64,000 bases of DNA, from assembly GCA_050008495.1 (NCBI GenBank), contig JBEKMN010000004.1:62001-126000 (forward strand), written 5' to 3'. The translations under genes were made by a program, and so were the position numbers. This document shows positions 1 to 11,792 of this stretch, in pieces. The DNA comes from CAVROP01 sp050008495. GTDB taxonomy: Bacteria > Acidobacteriota > Terriglobia > UBA7540. The first letter of the stretch is position 1. Each line of letters opens with the position of its first letter. The notes under the pieces were generated by a model that saw only the letters and a list, made by a program, of their open reading frames with translations, was not told the origin of the DNA and made no database searches.

Positions 1-1
1 A

Positions 2-268
2 ATGAATGCTCCCTCGCCACAAAAGCTGGGTGGCAGTCCCATTGTGCTGAACATCTGCGTGGAAAATGTCGACGAATTATGGAATCGGGCTGTCGCCGCT
101 GGCGCCAAGGTGACGATGCCGCTGACTAATCAATTCTGGGGCGCTCGTTACGGCCAGGTGCTTGACCCGTTCGGCTTCACGTGGGCGCTTTTTTCCCACG
201 TCGAGGACGTTTCACCCGAAGAGCTGAAGCGCCGCGCTGACGCTGCCTCTGCGAAGATGCCTGCATAG
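2..268 (+). CDS. VOC (glyoxalase/bleomycin-resistance) family protein, 5' truncated by window edge
   Basis: The 88 visible residues form the C-terminal half of a vicinal-oxygen-chelate fold of the PhnB/glyoxalase type. They hold a repeat unit beginning around VLNICVENVDELW, followed by the typical GARYGQVLDPFGFTWALFSH strand pair and a charged C-terminal tail. Family members are usually 130-160 residues, so the true start almost certainly lies upstream of base 1 and the first ATG is internal. The substrate cannot be told from this fragment. A gap of 133 bp holding a palindromic repeat separates it from the next gene, so the two are unlikely to be tightly coupled. Confidence 0.75.
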   Translation: MNAPSPQKLGGSPIVLNICVENVDELWNRAVAAGAKVTMPLTNQFWGARYGQVLDPFGFTWALFSHVEDVSPEELKRRADAASAKMPA

Positions 269-312
269 ACAGGACCAAGTTTCGGGTTGCCGGTTTTTTC
301 AGAAATGCATTT

Positions 313-375
313 ACCACAGAGGTCACGGAGTTCACGGAGATGAACACACTCCGTGCTCTCTGTGGCCTCTGTGGT
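313..375. repeat. Inverted repeat, 'ACCACAGAGG...CCTCTGTGGT' family
   Basis: The element opens with ACCACAGAGG and closes with its complement CCTCTGTGGT. The inner words (cacggag, ctccgtg) are also complementary, so it can form a long imperfect hairpin. A second copy of the same family lies at 32541-32612. It fills the spacer between the VOC gene and the activase gene. Confidence 0.8.
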
Positions 376-401
376 GATCTCTTTACCGGGAAAGGTGTGA
401 A

Positions 402-3992
<3,591 letters not shown>

Positions 3993-3994
3993 CA

Positions 3995-4064
3995 GCCTTC
4001 TCCCCTGGGGAGAGGGTGGCCCGCAGCCGGCGTTCTCTTCAGCCGGGGCGGGCCGGGTGAGGGG
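3995..4064. repeat. Palindromic repeat, 'CCTCTCCCC...GGGGAGAGG / CCGGAGCGGGACGGGTGAGGGG' family
   Basis: An inner hairpin (TTCTCCCC/GGGGAGAG) is followed by a second GC-rich palindrome ending in GGTGAGGGG. Full copies lie at 5741-5813 (inverted) and 36001-36069; partial copies are at 5165-5185, 19270-19292 and 59556-59580. All are intergenic. The rest of the 3886-4226 spacer shows no gene. Confidence 0.8.
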
Positions 4065-4226
4065 TTGGTTCTGGCACCCAGCAGCGGTCTCGCGTCCAAG
4101 CCAGTCTTCGCCAAGAACCCATACTACGGAACTTCACCCTTAGCCGCCATCCTTAACGAACTCCATTTACAATCCATGCCCGCCATGCGAATATTGCCTC
4201 CAACCTAAAACTGCGAGGTTCAGTCC

Positions 4227-5135
4227 ATGGCCAACCCAAAACTCCTCAAGATTCTCAAATCGGGGACGGAAGCGTGGAATGCGTGGCGAAGCAAGAACCC
4301 TCACGTGGTTCCGTACCTCCGCGAGGCGAACCTCGTGGGTGCGGACCTCCGCGGAGCATGGCTTTGGGGTGCGAACCTTCGCGAGGCGGTCCTCCGCCAG
4401 GCGGACCTCCGCGAGGCGGATATCGTCGGGGCGTACCTCCGGGGGGCAGATCTCGGCGAGGCGGACCTCACAGAGGCGATCATTGGGGGCACCGCGTTTG
4501 CCGACAATGATCTCAGCGGAGTCAAGGGCCTCGCAACGGTGGAGCACCTCAGCCCCTCGACCATCGGTATTGACACCATTTACAAATCCAAAGGCAACAT
4601 ACCGGAGGTATTTCTGCGCGGCTGCGGCGTGCCTGAAGATTTCATCACTTACATGAGGTCGCTCGTGGGCAAGCCCATCGAGTTCTACTCTTGCTTCATC
4701 AGCTACTCGAGCAAAGACGAGGACTTTGCCAAACGGCTGCACGCGGACTTACAGGCCCAGAACGTGCGCTGCTGGTTCGCGCCCGAGGATTTGAAGATCG
4801 GCGACAAGTTCCGAACGCGCATTGACGAGGCCATTCGGTTCCACGACAAGCTGCTGCTGGTTCTCTCGAAGAAATCCGTCAGCAGCGCTTGGGTCGAGAA
4901 GGAGGTCGAGACTGCCTTTGAGAAGGAGCAGCGCCAAGGCGGCAAGCCTGTGTTGTTCCCAATTCGCCTTGACGACGCGGTGATGAAAACCGACCAAGCT
5001 TGGGCTGCTGACGTTCGTCGCACGCGTCACATCGGCGACTTCACTCACTGGAAAGACCATAACGCTTACCAGCAGGCTTTTCAGCGGCTGTTGCGCGACT
5101 TAAAAGCAGAGCAAAAAACCCAGGTCACGAATTAG
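4227..5135 (+). CDS. Pentapeptide-repeat protein with C-terminal TIR domain
   Basis: 302 residues. Residues about 30-95 are tandem A(D/N)LxxA pentapeptides that should build a short right-handed beta-helix. Residues about 152-292 form a TIR domain: FISYSSKDEDFAKRL strand and helix, CWFAPEDLKIGD BB-loop region, then SSAWVEKEV, in which E226 sits at the place of the catalytic glutamate of NAD-consuming TIR enzymes. Bacterial TIR proteins are often NADases in antiphage or cell-death systems. Pairing with pentapeptides suggests a scaffold or oligomerising sensor, which is inference. The only visible partners are hicBA, 118 bp downstream on the same strand. No cyclase, Thoeris or CBASS partner is present. 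Confidence 0.85.
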   Translation: MANPKLLKILKSGTEAWNAWRSKNPHVVPYLREANLVGADLRGAWLWGANLREAVLRQADLREADIVGAYLRGADLGEADLTEAIIGGTAFADNDLSGVKGLATVEHLSPSTIGIDTIYKSKGNIPEVFLRGCGVPEDFITYMRSLVGKPIEFYSCFISYSSKDEDFAKRLHADLQAQNVRCWFAPEDLKIGDKFRTRIDEAIRFHDKLLLVLSKKSVSSAWVEKEVETAFEKEQRQGGKPVLFPIRLDDAVMKTDQAWAADVRRTRHIGDFTHWKDHNAYQQAFQRLLRDLKAEQKTQVTN

Positions 5136-5198
5136 AAGCGACGTCGCGCTAATCGGCCGCGAACCCCTCACCCGTCCCGCTTCCCAACGCAAGTTTCA

Positions 5199-5227
5199 TT
5201 GTCCGGCGGAGAAGAGCATGTTACGAT
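5199..5227 (+). promoter_or_regulatory. Candidate sigma-70 promoter for hicBA
   Basis: TTGTCC and TACGAT are separated by 17 bp and lie 26 bp before the hicB start, with AAGGAGGG as ribosome site in between. The hexamer matches are moderate. Confidence 0.4.
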
Positions 5228-5252
5228 TGACTAGAACCTGCAAGGAGGGAAC

Positions 5253-5471
5253 GTGGAGCTGACGGCCGTTTTCAAGAAAGTACCGGAAGGCTATATCGGC
5301 TGGGTTGAAGAGCTACCAGGTGCTAATACGCAAGGCGAGACGCTGGAAGAGGCCCGTGAGAACCTTCAGGAAGCCATTCGGCTGGTTTTCGAGGCGAACC
5401 GCGAACTGACAGAGAGGGACGTGCAGGAGGACGAGGTCCTCAAGGAATCTGTCTCCGTGGCGGCGCTGTGA
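5253..5471 (+). CDS. hicB: HicB-family antitoxin
   Basis: A 72-residue protein with the HicB partial RNase-H-like fold: a strand with the GYIGWVEELPG motif, then TQGETLEEARENLQEAI, the family hallmark. The GTG start is chosen because AAGGAGGG lies just upstream and the protein begins at the expected first strand. It should neutralise the HicA mRNA interferase encoded by the next, 4-bp-overlapping gene. No obvious C-terminal DNA-binding domain is visible, so autoregulation may need another element. Confidence 0.85.
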   Translation: MELTAVFKKVPEGYIGWVEELPGANTQGETLEEARENLQEAIRLVFEANRELTERDVQEDEVLKESVSVAAL

Positions 5472-5656
5472 AGCGGCGGGAGTTGCTCCGGCATCTGGAA
5501 GAGAACGGCTGCCGGGAGTTGCGGGAAGGCAGCAAGCACACTATATATGTGAATTCCCGAAAGAAGAAAGCTTCTGCAGTACCCCGCCACACCGAAATCA
5601 ACGACATCCTGGCTCGCAAGATATGCCGCGATTTAGAAATTCCAGGGCCGTCGTGA
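5468..5656 (+). CDS. hicA: HicA-family mRNA interferase toxin
   Basis: A 62-residue double-stranded-RNA-binding-like toxin. It shows the usual start KRRELLRHLEENGC, the catalytic-histidine region EGSKHTIYV (H24) and the closing PRHTEI signature followed by a short helix. GTG start codon overlaps the hicB stop (GTGA), which implies translational coupling. HicA cleaves mRNA and is neutralised by HicB. Gene order is antitoxin first. The pair lies directly after the TIR gene, in an accessory-looking patch. Confidence 0.85.
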   Translation: MKRRELLRHLEENGCRELREGSKHTIYVNSRKKKASAVPRHTEINDILARKICRDLEIPGPS

Positions 5657-5740
5657 TCTGGAGAACAACAGTGGCTACGGTTGCTCGTGGTCAATAAACG
5701 GCGATGCCCCCCCCGGCGATTTCACAAGTCCGTCGAAAGC

Positions 5741-5813
5741 CCCCTCACCCGTCCCGCTCCGGCTGACGAAAGCGCCGGCAGCGGGACACCCTCTCCCCCT
5801 AGGGGGAGAGGGC
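5741..5813. repeat. Palindromic repeat, inverted copy of the 3995-4064 family
   Basis: Starts CCCCTCACCCGTCCCGCTCCGG and ends CCCCTAGGGGGAGAGGGC, split here: the outer half is the reverse complement of the 36001-36069 copy. It occupies the middle of the 5657-5972 spacer, which otherwise holds only a word-repeat at its right end. Confidence 0.8.
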
Positions 5814-5931
5814 AGACTTTGCAATTTTGGCCTGGCGTGAATCAATCACGCTTCGCATTGACCGATGGCCGCTTCTCTGCTATCTAAGATAGAGGGCATT
5901 AGGGAACAAATCAGCGGCTGAGTGGTTTTTT

Positions 5932-5963
5932 GCCTAGCCCCTAATCCCTAGCCCCTAGTCCCG
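5932..5963. repeat. Tandem-word element (CCCTAGCCCC)
   Basis: Words cctagccc, ctaatccc, tagcccc and tagtccc follow each other. It is the complement of the run after the activase gene (3877-3937). It ends about 10 bp before the next start codon. Confidence 0.7.
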
Positions 5964-5972
5964 AGGTATTCC

Positions 5973-6254
5973 ATGCCCTTCGAATTAGACAAGATCATGT
6001 TTGAGATTTATAAAGAGTCTACCTACTCCGGGAAATACCGCGTGGTCTATTTCACGGAGTTGCAGGACCACAACAAGGAAGCCGAGATCAACCGCGCCAT
6101 GGCGGGAGAGCATTTCCTCGACGGCTTCATCCGCGCCTACCGCAAGGACCAGGCTAAACAGGTCATCGACAAGCTGCTCAGCCGCCTGAACGATGGCGAG
6201 GCGATTAGCAAGGCAGATTTCGAGCAGGAACTGAAGCCCTACACACCAAATTGA
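5973..6254 (+). CDS. Conserved hypothetical protein, 93 aa
   Basis: Small soluble protein without signal peptide or membrane segment. It begins MPFELDKIMFEIYKES and contains a charged helix (EAEINRAMAGEHFLDGFIRAYRK split over two segments) and a C-terminal helix-rich part. I do not recognise the family. Codon use and composition look normal for the window. Its stop codon lies inside the word ATTGAGTCAT, which is then repeated with drift through the next 130 bp. Confidence 0.6.
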   Translation: MPFELDKIMFEIYKESTYSGKYRVVYFTELQDHNKEAEINRAMAGEHFLDGFIRAYRKDQAKQVIDKLLSRLNDGEAISKADFEQELKPYTPN

Positions 6255-6382
6255 GTCATCCAGCCATCGGGTCATTGCTCCATTGAAAACCCGTCCTGTG
6301 TCGGCGGGAAGGCATCAGTTCAATGGCCCAATGACTCAATGGCACAATGACTCAATCACCCAATGGCTCAATGGATCAATTG
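6247..6382. repeat. Tandem-word element (CAATGGCTCAATGACTCAATG) between convergent genes
   Basis: The left part carries words of the type ttgagtcat / catcgggtcattg. The right part carries the complementary words (caatggccc, aatgactc, aatggcac, aatgactc, aatcacc, caatggctc, aatggatc). It lies between the stop of the 93-aa gene and the stop of the minus-strand gene ending at 6368, and overlaps both ends. Confidence 0.75.
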
Positions 6383-7336
6383 ATCCAGCGCATCCGCAGG
6401 CCCTGAGGCGCTCAGCTCGAGGCGTGCTCCTTCCCGGCGAGCATCCAGGTTCTGGACGATCGAGCTCGGTGCGGAACCACCCGCCGCAGCCGCAAACACC
6501 GGCGCCGACTTGAGAAGATTCAAGAGCTGGAACAGCCCGGCGGCGGTTTCGGGCGACTCGCAGACGACGCTGATGTGAGCCGTGAAGCCGCCGTCCCAGT
6601 CGATGCGATAGAGGACGGCCTGCACCGGCTGCAGAAAGGCCGTCAAATCTACGCTAGTCTTCTTGCCTCCCGCCAGCCAGGGCGTGGCCACATCGGCCGC
6701 AGCCCTCCCGGTCAGGATTCCCCACTGAGGAGACGTTCCGTCGAGTTCGGCTTCGTAGCCTTGGAGGGCCTGGTTTGCTTCCAGGGGTGGCGCGTAGCCC
6801 TCGCGCACGTCCAGGAGGGCTTTCAGGTCGTGCAGTCGGCCGAAAGCGGCCAGGGTGGAATCGAGAAAAGTAAAAAAGGTATCGTCCTGGTCGGCCCCCG
6901 AACCAAAAGCGAAGAGGTCGCAGCCGTCGTATGACCGGACCGGTAACTGGGTCTTGGTGAAATACTCGCTCACTTTATCGGGTTCGAAGCGCCCTGCCGC
7001 GACGCCGAAACTCCCCGGACCGCTCGGGGAGTCGCCGCGCCAGCCCAGCATCACCTCATCAACGTCCTTCTCGGGGTTGATGCCCAACGAGTGGAGGAAC
7101 TCCTGAAATCCGTGCATCTGTTGATAAAGAACATGCCGGCGGATCTGGGGATAATCCGCCGAAGACCGCAGTTGCGCGAAGCTCGAGTACGCAATCTGCT
7201 GCGTGTCAGCGGGAAAATAAGCCAGCCCCGTGCGCGCGGCTTCCTGGGCGCCCAGCAGGCTCGAAAAGGCCAGGGCCATCCCGGCGCACCACAGTGCGCG
7301 GGCCGGCAGCGACTTGGCATGGTCACGATGCGACAT
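6368..7336 (-). CDS. Exported hypothetical protein, 322 aa
   Basis: The N terminus carries a Sec-type signal peptide (hydrophobic LWCAGMALAFSSLLG then AQEAA, likely cut after GAQ). The rest is a soluble mixed alpha/beta protein without Cys clusters or recognised catalytic motifs. It includes an FPADTQQIAYSSFAQLR start and a closing SASGPADALDQLIH. The general layout resembles DUF3352-type bacterial surface proteins, but I cannot confirm that. The stop codon overlaps the word-repeat element that separates it from the convergent upstream gene. Function unknown. Confidence 0.65.
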   Translation of the reverse strand: MSHRDHAKSLPARALWCAGMALAFSSLLGAQEAARTGLAYFPADTQQIAYSSFAQLRSSADYPQIRRHVLYQQMHGFQEFLHSLGINPEKDVDEVMLGWRGDSPSGPGSFGVAAGRFEPDKVSEYFTKTQLPVRSYDGCDLFAFGSGADQDDTFFTFLDSTLAAFGRLHDLKALLDVREGYAPPLEANQALQGYEAELDGTSPQWGILTGRAAADVATPWLAGGKKTSVDLTAFLQPVQAVLYRIDWDGGFTAHISVVCESPETAAGLFQLLNLLKSAPVFAAAAGGSAPSSIVQNLDARREGARLELSASGPADALDQLIH

Positions 7337-7400
7337 GGTCTGAAGTTCTACGTGCTCCCTCGTACTCCCTTATAGGATGCGGAAAAACGCTGTTAAGTCT

Positions 7401-7428
7401 GTCATTCTGAGCGCAGCGAGGAATGACA
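7401..7428. repeat. Short palindrome 'GTCATTCTGAGCGCAGCGAGGAATGAC'-type repeat
   Basis: One arm of the family found at 22881-22933, 50122-50204, 52317-52431 and 54199-54292. Outer words gtcattc and gaatgac are complementary. Confidence 0.7.
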
Positions 7429-7443
7429 ACATTCACGATAATC

Positions 7444-8925
7444 TTAAGGCAACTGGTGGACCTCCGTGGCCACGTGAACTTCGGCCGGCACGGTCCAACT
7501 CTCCAACCCGTACGTCGTAGCGCTCTGCTCATAGAAAAGCAACCCCTTGGTCAAGAGGAAATGGGCGCCAGGGTTATTGAGGCTGGACAGATTCGCAAGG
7601 CCGGAATAAACGGTTTGCTGGTTAACGAGGGCTGTAATCGGCGCGCCCTGAAACAGAGGCGAGCAGGGAACCAGGGTGAAGCCTCCGTCTACGCCGTCGT
7701 TGGCAACGGTGACAGGGGTGCTCGGGTTCGTGGAGAGGTTTCCCAGAACGGACTGGAGGCCCAGAAACACCGCGCGCGCCGTGGCACTGGAGACCGTGGC
7801 CGACCCGCTGGGGAGCGTGCCCTGGACCACCACGCGCTGGCCTACCGCGAGGCTGTTGGGGCCATACGAGAAGCCGGCAAAATCCGCTCCCGGCGCGCTG
7901 ATTCCGAAAGTCGTCGATACAGGAGAGACATTAACCGTCAACAGGGAGAAGACCGGCACCCGGCTGCTCACGTCGGGATTCTCCTGTTGGACCAGCATAG
8001 TGAATTGCGTAGCGGTACCCGTCGGCGGCGTCACGGCGGTGATTAAGCCGACAAAAGCCGCCTGGCCACTTGCCGCGTCCTCTTGAGCCTCGGCGACAAC
8101 CGCGTTCGCAACGATGTTCGCATTGGCGTCGAGGACGGCGCTCATTTCGACAAAGGTCCCGGGAGTCAGCCCACTCAGGCCGGAAGCCCCCGCGAAGCTC
8201 GTGGAACTGTTGACGTTGACCGTGAAGGTTGGAGCGTTAGGGCTGGAGATCGTGAAGCTTCCAAGGAAGGACGGATTGGTTGAACTTGTGCTGACACTCT
8301 GAACGACCCCGCTTAAGTCGTCAAACTGGGCATAACCCTTGCTTCCCGAGGCCGAGGCTACAGTAGCGCTGAAAGCCGGGGTCGCCGTGAACAGACCGCC
8401 GGCGCCGGCGGTAACCGAATTAAGGAGGTTGAAGTCGAGTTGCAAGGCAAGGCTGCCGGCGCTGGCAACAGTAATTGCCGGGTTGAAAGGCAGACTGACT
8501 ACCAGGGTGGGCATGGCCGGGATGACAGTCTTGATCGAGGGCGGGTTGGTGGAAGTATCCATGTACGTCAGTTGCGGGTTGGAGAGGGTCATTCCCAACG
8601 CCGTGTAAGTTCCCGGAGGAACGTTCGAAAGGCTAAACATGGTGGCGAAATCCATCAGGGAGGCAAAATCCACCGTCACCGCCGTGCCACTGGAAAGGAC
8701 CGATACCGGGGTCGAACCTGATTGCGGCGTTAAGGTCAGGCTGGTGATCGTGACCGTGAAAGACAGCACGCCACAGAAGGGAGTGTCGCCACCGAAAATC
8801 GCCAGCGTTCCCGGGGTACTAACGATTTGTGGCGGGGTTCCGTGGCCACCCGGACCGCTACAGCCGCTCTCCAGAAGAAGGCCTGCGGCCGCTACCAACG
8901 CCATTGCCAGCATGTACTTTTTCAC
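7444..8925 (-). CDS. Lipoprotein with DUF4382 domain and DUF5666-like region
   Basis: 493 residues. A lipoprotein signal is clear: MKKYMLAMALVAAAG then LLLESGC, with C22 as the lipidated cysteine. Residues about 40-195 match the DUF4382 pattern (VTITSLTLTPQSG, SLSNVPPGTYTALGMTLSNPQL). The second half (from about 200) is beta-rich with GVVQSVS and GTFVEMSAVLDANANIVA motifs like DUF5666 repeats. It probably sits on the periplasmic face of a membrane or at the cell surface. Role unknown; such proteins are common in Acidobacteriota. Single gene, with a 600-bp spacer behind its start. Confidence 0.75.
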   Translation of the reverse strand: MKKYMLAMALVAAAGLLLESGCSGPGGHGTPPQIVSTPGTLAIFGGDTPFCGVLSFTVTITSLTLTPQSGSTPVSVLSSGTAVTVDFASLMDFATMFSLSNVPPGTYTALGMTLSNPQLTYMDTSTNPPSIKTVIPAMPTLVVSLPFNPAITVASAGSLALQLDFNLLNSVTAGAGGLFTATPAFSATVASASGSKGYAQFDDLSGVVQSVSTSSTNPSFLGSFTISSPNAPTFTVNVNSSTSFAGASGLSGLTPGTFVEMSAVLDANANIVANAVVAEAQEDAASGQAAFVGLITAVTPPTGTATQFTMLVQQENPDVSSRVPVFSLLTVNVSPVSTTFGISAPGADFAGFSYGPNSLAVGQRVVVQGTLPSGSATVSSATARAVFLGLQSVLGNLSTNPSTPVTVANDGVDGGFTLVPCSPLFQGAPITALVNQQTVYSGLANLSSLNNPGAHFLLTKGLLFYEQSATTYGLESWTVPAEVHVATEVHQLP

Positions 8926-9448
8926 CGGACGTTACCTCCCGGCAGGGAGCCGTGGCCGGGGGTGGCGGCGGTCCTGTGTAGCCGAGTGCCCGCCACTGTC
9001 CCGGCCTCTCCTTGCGGCTTGCAGGTTTCGGTTCGTTTGTGCAAGATGTGGCGTTTTTGCTCGTTGGAGGCCTTAATCTGTGTTGATTTGCATGCAAAAA
9101 GCGCGAAATTTGCACCATTCAAAAAAGTGATGTCCTTTGTTTTCAACAACTTCTTAGCTTCGTTCCCACTGTTTTTCATTATTTGCATCACCCGGCTTTC
9201 CGCTCCCCCGGGCCGGCGAGGGGCGCGGTTCTCCGGTTGGTTGAGGCGCCATACCTGCAAACTCGTGCCGAGGCTCGTTTGCGACATAATGTCTCCCACC
9301 GGCCAACAATAATAGGCTATCATAAGTCTCCGGGGATGTCAAGTGAAAAGTGCAAACAAAAAAGGGTTGAGGAAGTGCAAACCCGAAATGGGACTAAATG
9401 TCAGCGCGGTGCCTCGCCGATCATGGCACGGATCAGGTCCCTAGGGGC
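8926..9448. other. Intergenic region between divergent genes, no gene seen
   Basis: About 520 bp of lower G+C than its neighbours, with A/T-rich stretches (9100-9180, 9300-9370). No ORF with coding character was seen on either strand. It should contain the promoter of the minus-strand lipoprotein gene, but I could not fix one. The erpA promoter starts just after it. Confidence 0.5.
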
Positions 9449-9477
9449 TTGATTTCCTTGTATCTCTTTGGTATGAT
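9449..9477 (+). promoter_or_regulatory. Sigma-70-type promoter for the ErpA/IscA gene
   Basis: TTGATT, 17 bp, TATGAT; the start codon lies 48 bp after the -10 box with AAAGGAG at 9513-9519. Confidence 0.6.
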
Positions 9478-9525
9478 GGCTCATCAGATGTTATTGGTAT
9501 GAGGTAATTCATAAAGGAGTATTCG

Positions 9526-9852
9526 ATGAAAATTGAGCTGACCCCCAAGGCCGTTTCCAAGGTGAAGGAAATCATGGCCCAACAGGACCCTGCCCCTGCG
9601 GGTTTGCGCGTCGCCGTAGTGGGCGGCGGATGTTCTGGATTCTCCTATCAAATGAACTTTGAGAACCAGACCAACGGGGTGGACAAAGTGTACGAATTCG
9701 ACGGCCTGAGGGTGTTTATTGACCAGGCCTCCCTGATGTACATCACCGGCACCAAGATCGACTACGTCGAAACCCTGGAAGGCGCGGGATTTAAGTTCGA
9801 GAACCCGAACGTAAAGACCACCTGCGGCTGTGGAAGTTCTTTCAGCGCCTAG
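9526..9852 (+). CDS. erpA: HesB/IscA/ErpA-type iron-sulfur cluster carrier
   Basis: 108 residues, the usual family length. It starts with ELTPKAVSKVKEIM and contains GGGCSGFSY with C36 and the C-terminal CGCGSSF with C100 and C102. These are the three cysteines that bind an Fe-S cluster or iron in A-type carriers. It should deliver clusters to cytosolic apoproteins. ErpA rather than IscA is a guess, since no isc or suf genes are nearby. Own promoter and strong ribosome site. The following gene is 170 bp away, so it is probably monocistronic. Confidence 0.9.
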   Translation: MKIELTPKAVSKVKEIMAQQDPAPAGLRVAVVGGGCSGFSYQMNFENQTNGVDKVYEFDGLRVFIDQASLMYITGTKIDYVETLEGAGFKFENPNVKTTCGCGSSFSA

Positions 9853-9990
9853 CCGCGAAGGCCGAAAATCGACATTCGAAACTCGGGTGCGCCTTTTGAA
9901 ACAGCACCTCTTGACGGCTTCGGGGCGCCTTCAGTGATAGCGGCGACGGGATTCTCACCCCAGTGGGAATCCGCAAACCGCCGACACCAA

Positions 9991-10019
9991 TCGCAGATCA
10001 CCAATCACAAATCACAAAT
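9991..10019. repeat. Tandem-word element (AATCACAAATC) before nadE start
   Basis: Words aatcgcag, atcaccaatc, acaaatc, acaaatg lead straight into the nadE ATG at 10023. An upstream GTG in frame (9963) would make this run coding, which is unlikely. Confidence 0.6.
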
Positions 10020-10022
10020 GCC

Positions 10023-11663
10023 ATGAAGATCGCCCTCGCCCAAATCAATACGACGGTGGGGGATTTTGCTGGCAATATCGACCGCATCCTGAAGTATGCG
10101 CAATGCGCGCGGGAACGAAGCGCAGACCTGGTGGTGTTTCCGGAGTTGGCGATTTGCGGATATCCGCCACGCGATCTGGTGGAAAGGCCGGGTTTCATCC
10201 TCAAGTCGGAGTCCGAACTGGCGCGACTGGTTGACCTGCTTCCGCCCATCCCGACGCTGGTGGGCTACGTGCGCCGGTCTCACGCGGCGCAAGGCAAAGC
10301 CGTGGCAGACGCGGCAGCGCTGATTAAGGATGGCAGGGTCGTGGTGGATTATACGAAAATCCTGCTCCCCTTCTACGACGTATTCGACGAATCGCGTTAC
10401 TTCGAGCCCGGCAAGTCGATCGAAGTCCAGGAGTTCAACGGCTTCAAGCTGGGAATCACCGTCTGCGAGGACGTTTGGAACGACAAGCATTTCTGGAGGC
10501 AGCCGCGCTACGAACGGAATCCCGTTGAGGAGTGTGTCGGCGCCGGAGCCAATTTGCTGCTCAATATCGCCTCTTCACCTTACGGTAAAGAGAAAGTTCA
10601 ACTGCGCCACGACATGCTCAAGGCCATCGCGGAAACACGGCATATTCCGGTAGTCTACGTGAACCAGGTGGGCGGAAACGATCAACTGGTCTTCGATGGC
10701 GGCAGCATGGCGTTCAACGCTCGCGGCGAGATCTGCGCGCGCGCCCGGTCGTTCGAGGAAGATCTGGTGATTTTCGATACCTCCGGCGGTCACCGCGATC
10801 TCCACCCGGCGCCCGCTTCCGAAGCCGAAGGCGTCTATCAGGCGCTCAAACTGGGCGTGCATGACTACGTGATGAAGTGCGGGTTCCGGAAAGTGATCGT
10901 GGGCCTGAGCGGCGGCATCGACTCGTCACTGGTGGCCACGCTCGCGGCGGACGCCCTGGGCCCCGAAAACGTCACCGGGGTGGGCATGCCGGGCCCTTAT
11001 TCTTCGCCCGGAAGCGTAGGCGACGCCGAAGCGCTGGCTCGCAATTTGCACATCAACTTCCAGATTATTCCCATCACTCCCATCTATGAGGCGTATCTTC
11101 AGGCGCTCGAACCCACCTTCGCAGGAAAACCTCGCGACGTGACGGAAGAGAATATTCAAGCCCGCGTACGCGGCAATATTCTGATGGCCTTGTCCAATAA
11201 ATTTGGCTCCCTGCTTCTCAGCACCGGCAACAAATCGGAGTTGGGCGCCGGTTACTGCACTCTTTACGGCGACATGGCCGGAGGTCTCGCCGTAATCGCC
11301 GACGTGCCCAAGATCATGGTCTACGAACTGGCGCGCTACGTGAATCGCGCCGGCGAACGCATCCCGCAGGCTTGCCTTGAAAAACCGCCTTCGGCCGAAT
11401 TGCGTCCCAATCAGACCGACCAGGATAGTCTTCCCCCGTATGAGATTTTGGACGCCATCCTTAAGGATTACATCGAGGAGGCGCTCTCCGCGCAGGAGAT
11501 TGCCGAGAAGCACCATTTCGACCTCAACTTAGTGAAGAATACCGTACGCATGATTGCCGGCGCCGAATACAAGCGCCAGCAGGCCCCTCCCACGCTCAAA
11601 GTCACCGCCAAGGCCTTCGGCATGGGGCGGCGATATCCCATCGCGCAGAAATACACCGAGTGA
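10023..11663 (+). CDS. nadE: Glutamine-dependent NAD+ synthetase
   Basis: 546 residues from the chosen ATG. N-terminal nitrilase-fold glutaminase (about 1-260) has the Glu-Lys-Cys triad: E41 in VFPELAICGYPPRDL, Lys in KILLPFYDVFDE, Cys in GITVCEDVW. The C-terminal synthetase (about 270-546) has the ATP pyrophosphatase loop LSGGIDSSL and STGNKSELGAGYCTLYGD. It makes NAD from deamido-NAD, ATP and glutamine in the cytosol. The ATG at 10023 is preferred over a GTG at 9963 because the extra 20 residues would be encoded by word-repeat DNA and the protein then begins at the standard MKIALAQIN. NadB is encoded 41 kb away. Confidence 0.92.
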   Translation: MKIALAQINTTVGDFAGNIDRILKYAQCARERSADLVVFPELAICGYPPRDLVERPGFILKSESELARLVDLLPPIPTLVGYVRRSHAAQGKAVADAAALIKDGRVVVDYTKILLPFYDVFDESRYFEPGKSIEVQEFNGFKLGITVCEDVWNDKHFWRQPRYERNPVEECVGAGANLLLNIASSPYGKEKVQLRHDMLKAIAETRHIPVVYVNQVGGNDQLVFDGGSMAFNARGEICARARSFEEDLVIFDTSGGHRDLHPAPASEAEGVYQALKLGVHDYVMKCGFRKVIVGLSGGIDSSLVATLAADALGPENVTGVGMPGPYSSPGSVGDAEALARNLHINFQIIPITPIYEAYLQALEPTFAGKPRDVTEENIQARVRGNILMALSNKFGSLLLSTGNKSELGAGYCTLYGDMAGGLAVIADVPKIMVYELARYVNRAGERIPQACLEKPPSAELRPNQTDQDSLPPYEILDAILKDYIEEALSAQEIAEKHHFDLNLVKNTVRMIAGAEYKRQQAPPTLKVTAKAFGMGRRYPIAQKYTE

Positions 11664-11669
11664 GGCAAA

Positions 11670-11703
11670 GAATTGAATCATTGAGCCATTGAGTCATGGA
11701 TTC
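11670..11703. repeat. Tandem-word element (CATTGAGTCATGG) after nadE
   Basis: Words gaattgaatc, attgagcc, attgagtcatgg begin about 6 bp after the nadE stop. Same word family as 6247-6382. Confidence 0.6.
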
Positions 11704-11792
11704 ACCGACAGACACTGCAAAATGATGTCTACCCGCTGGACACTCGCCACTGCAGAGGATTTAGAGCACACTCACGAAGGATCAGCTCCGGA

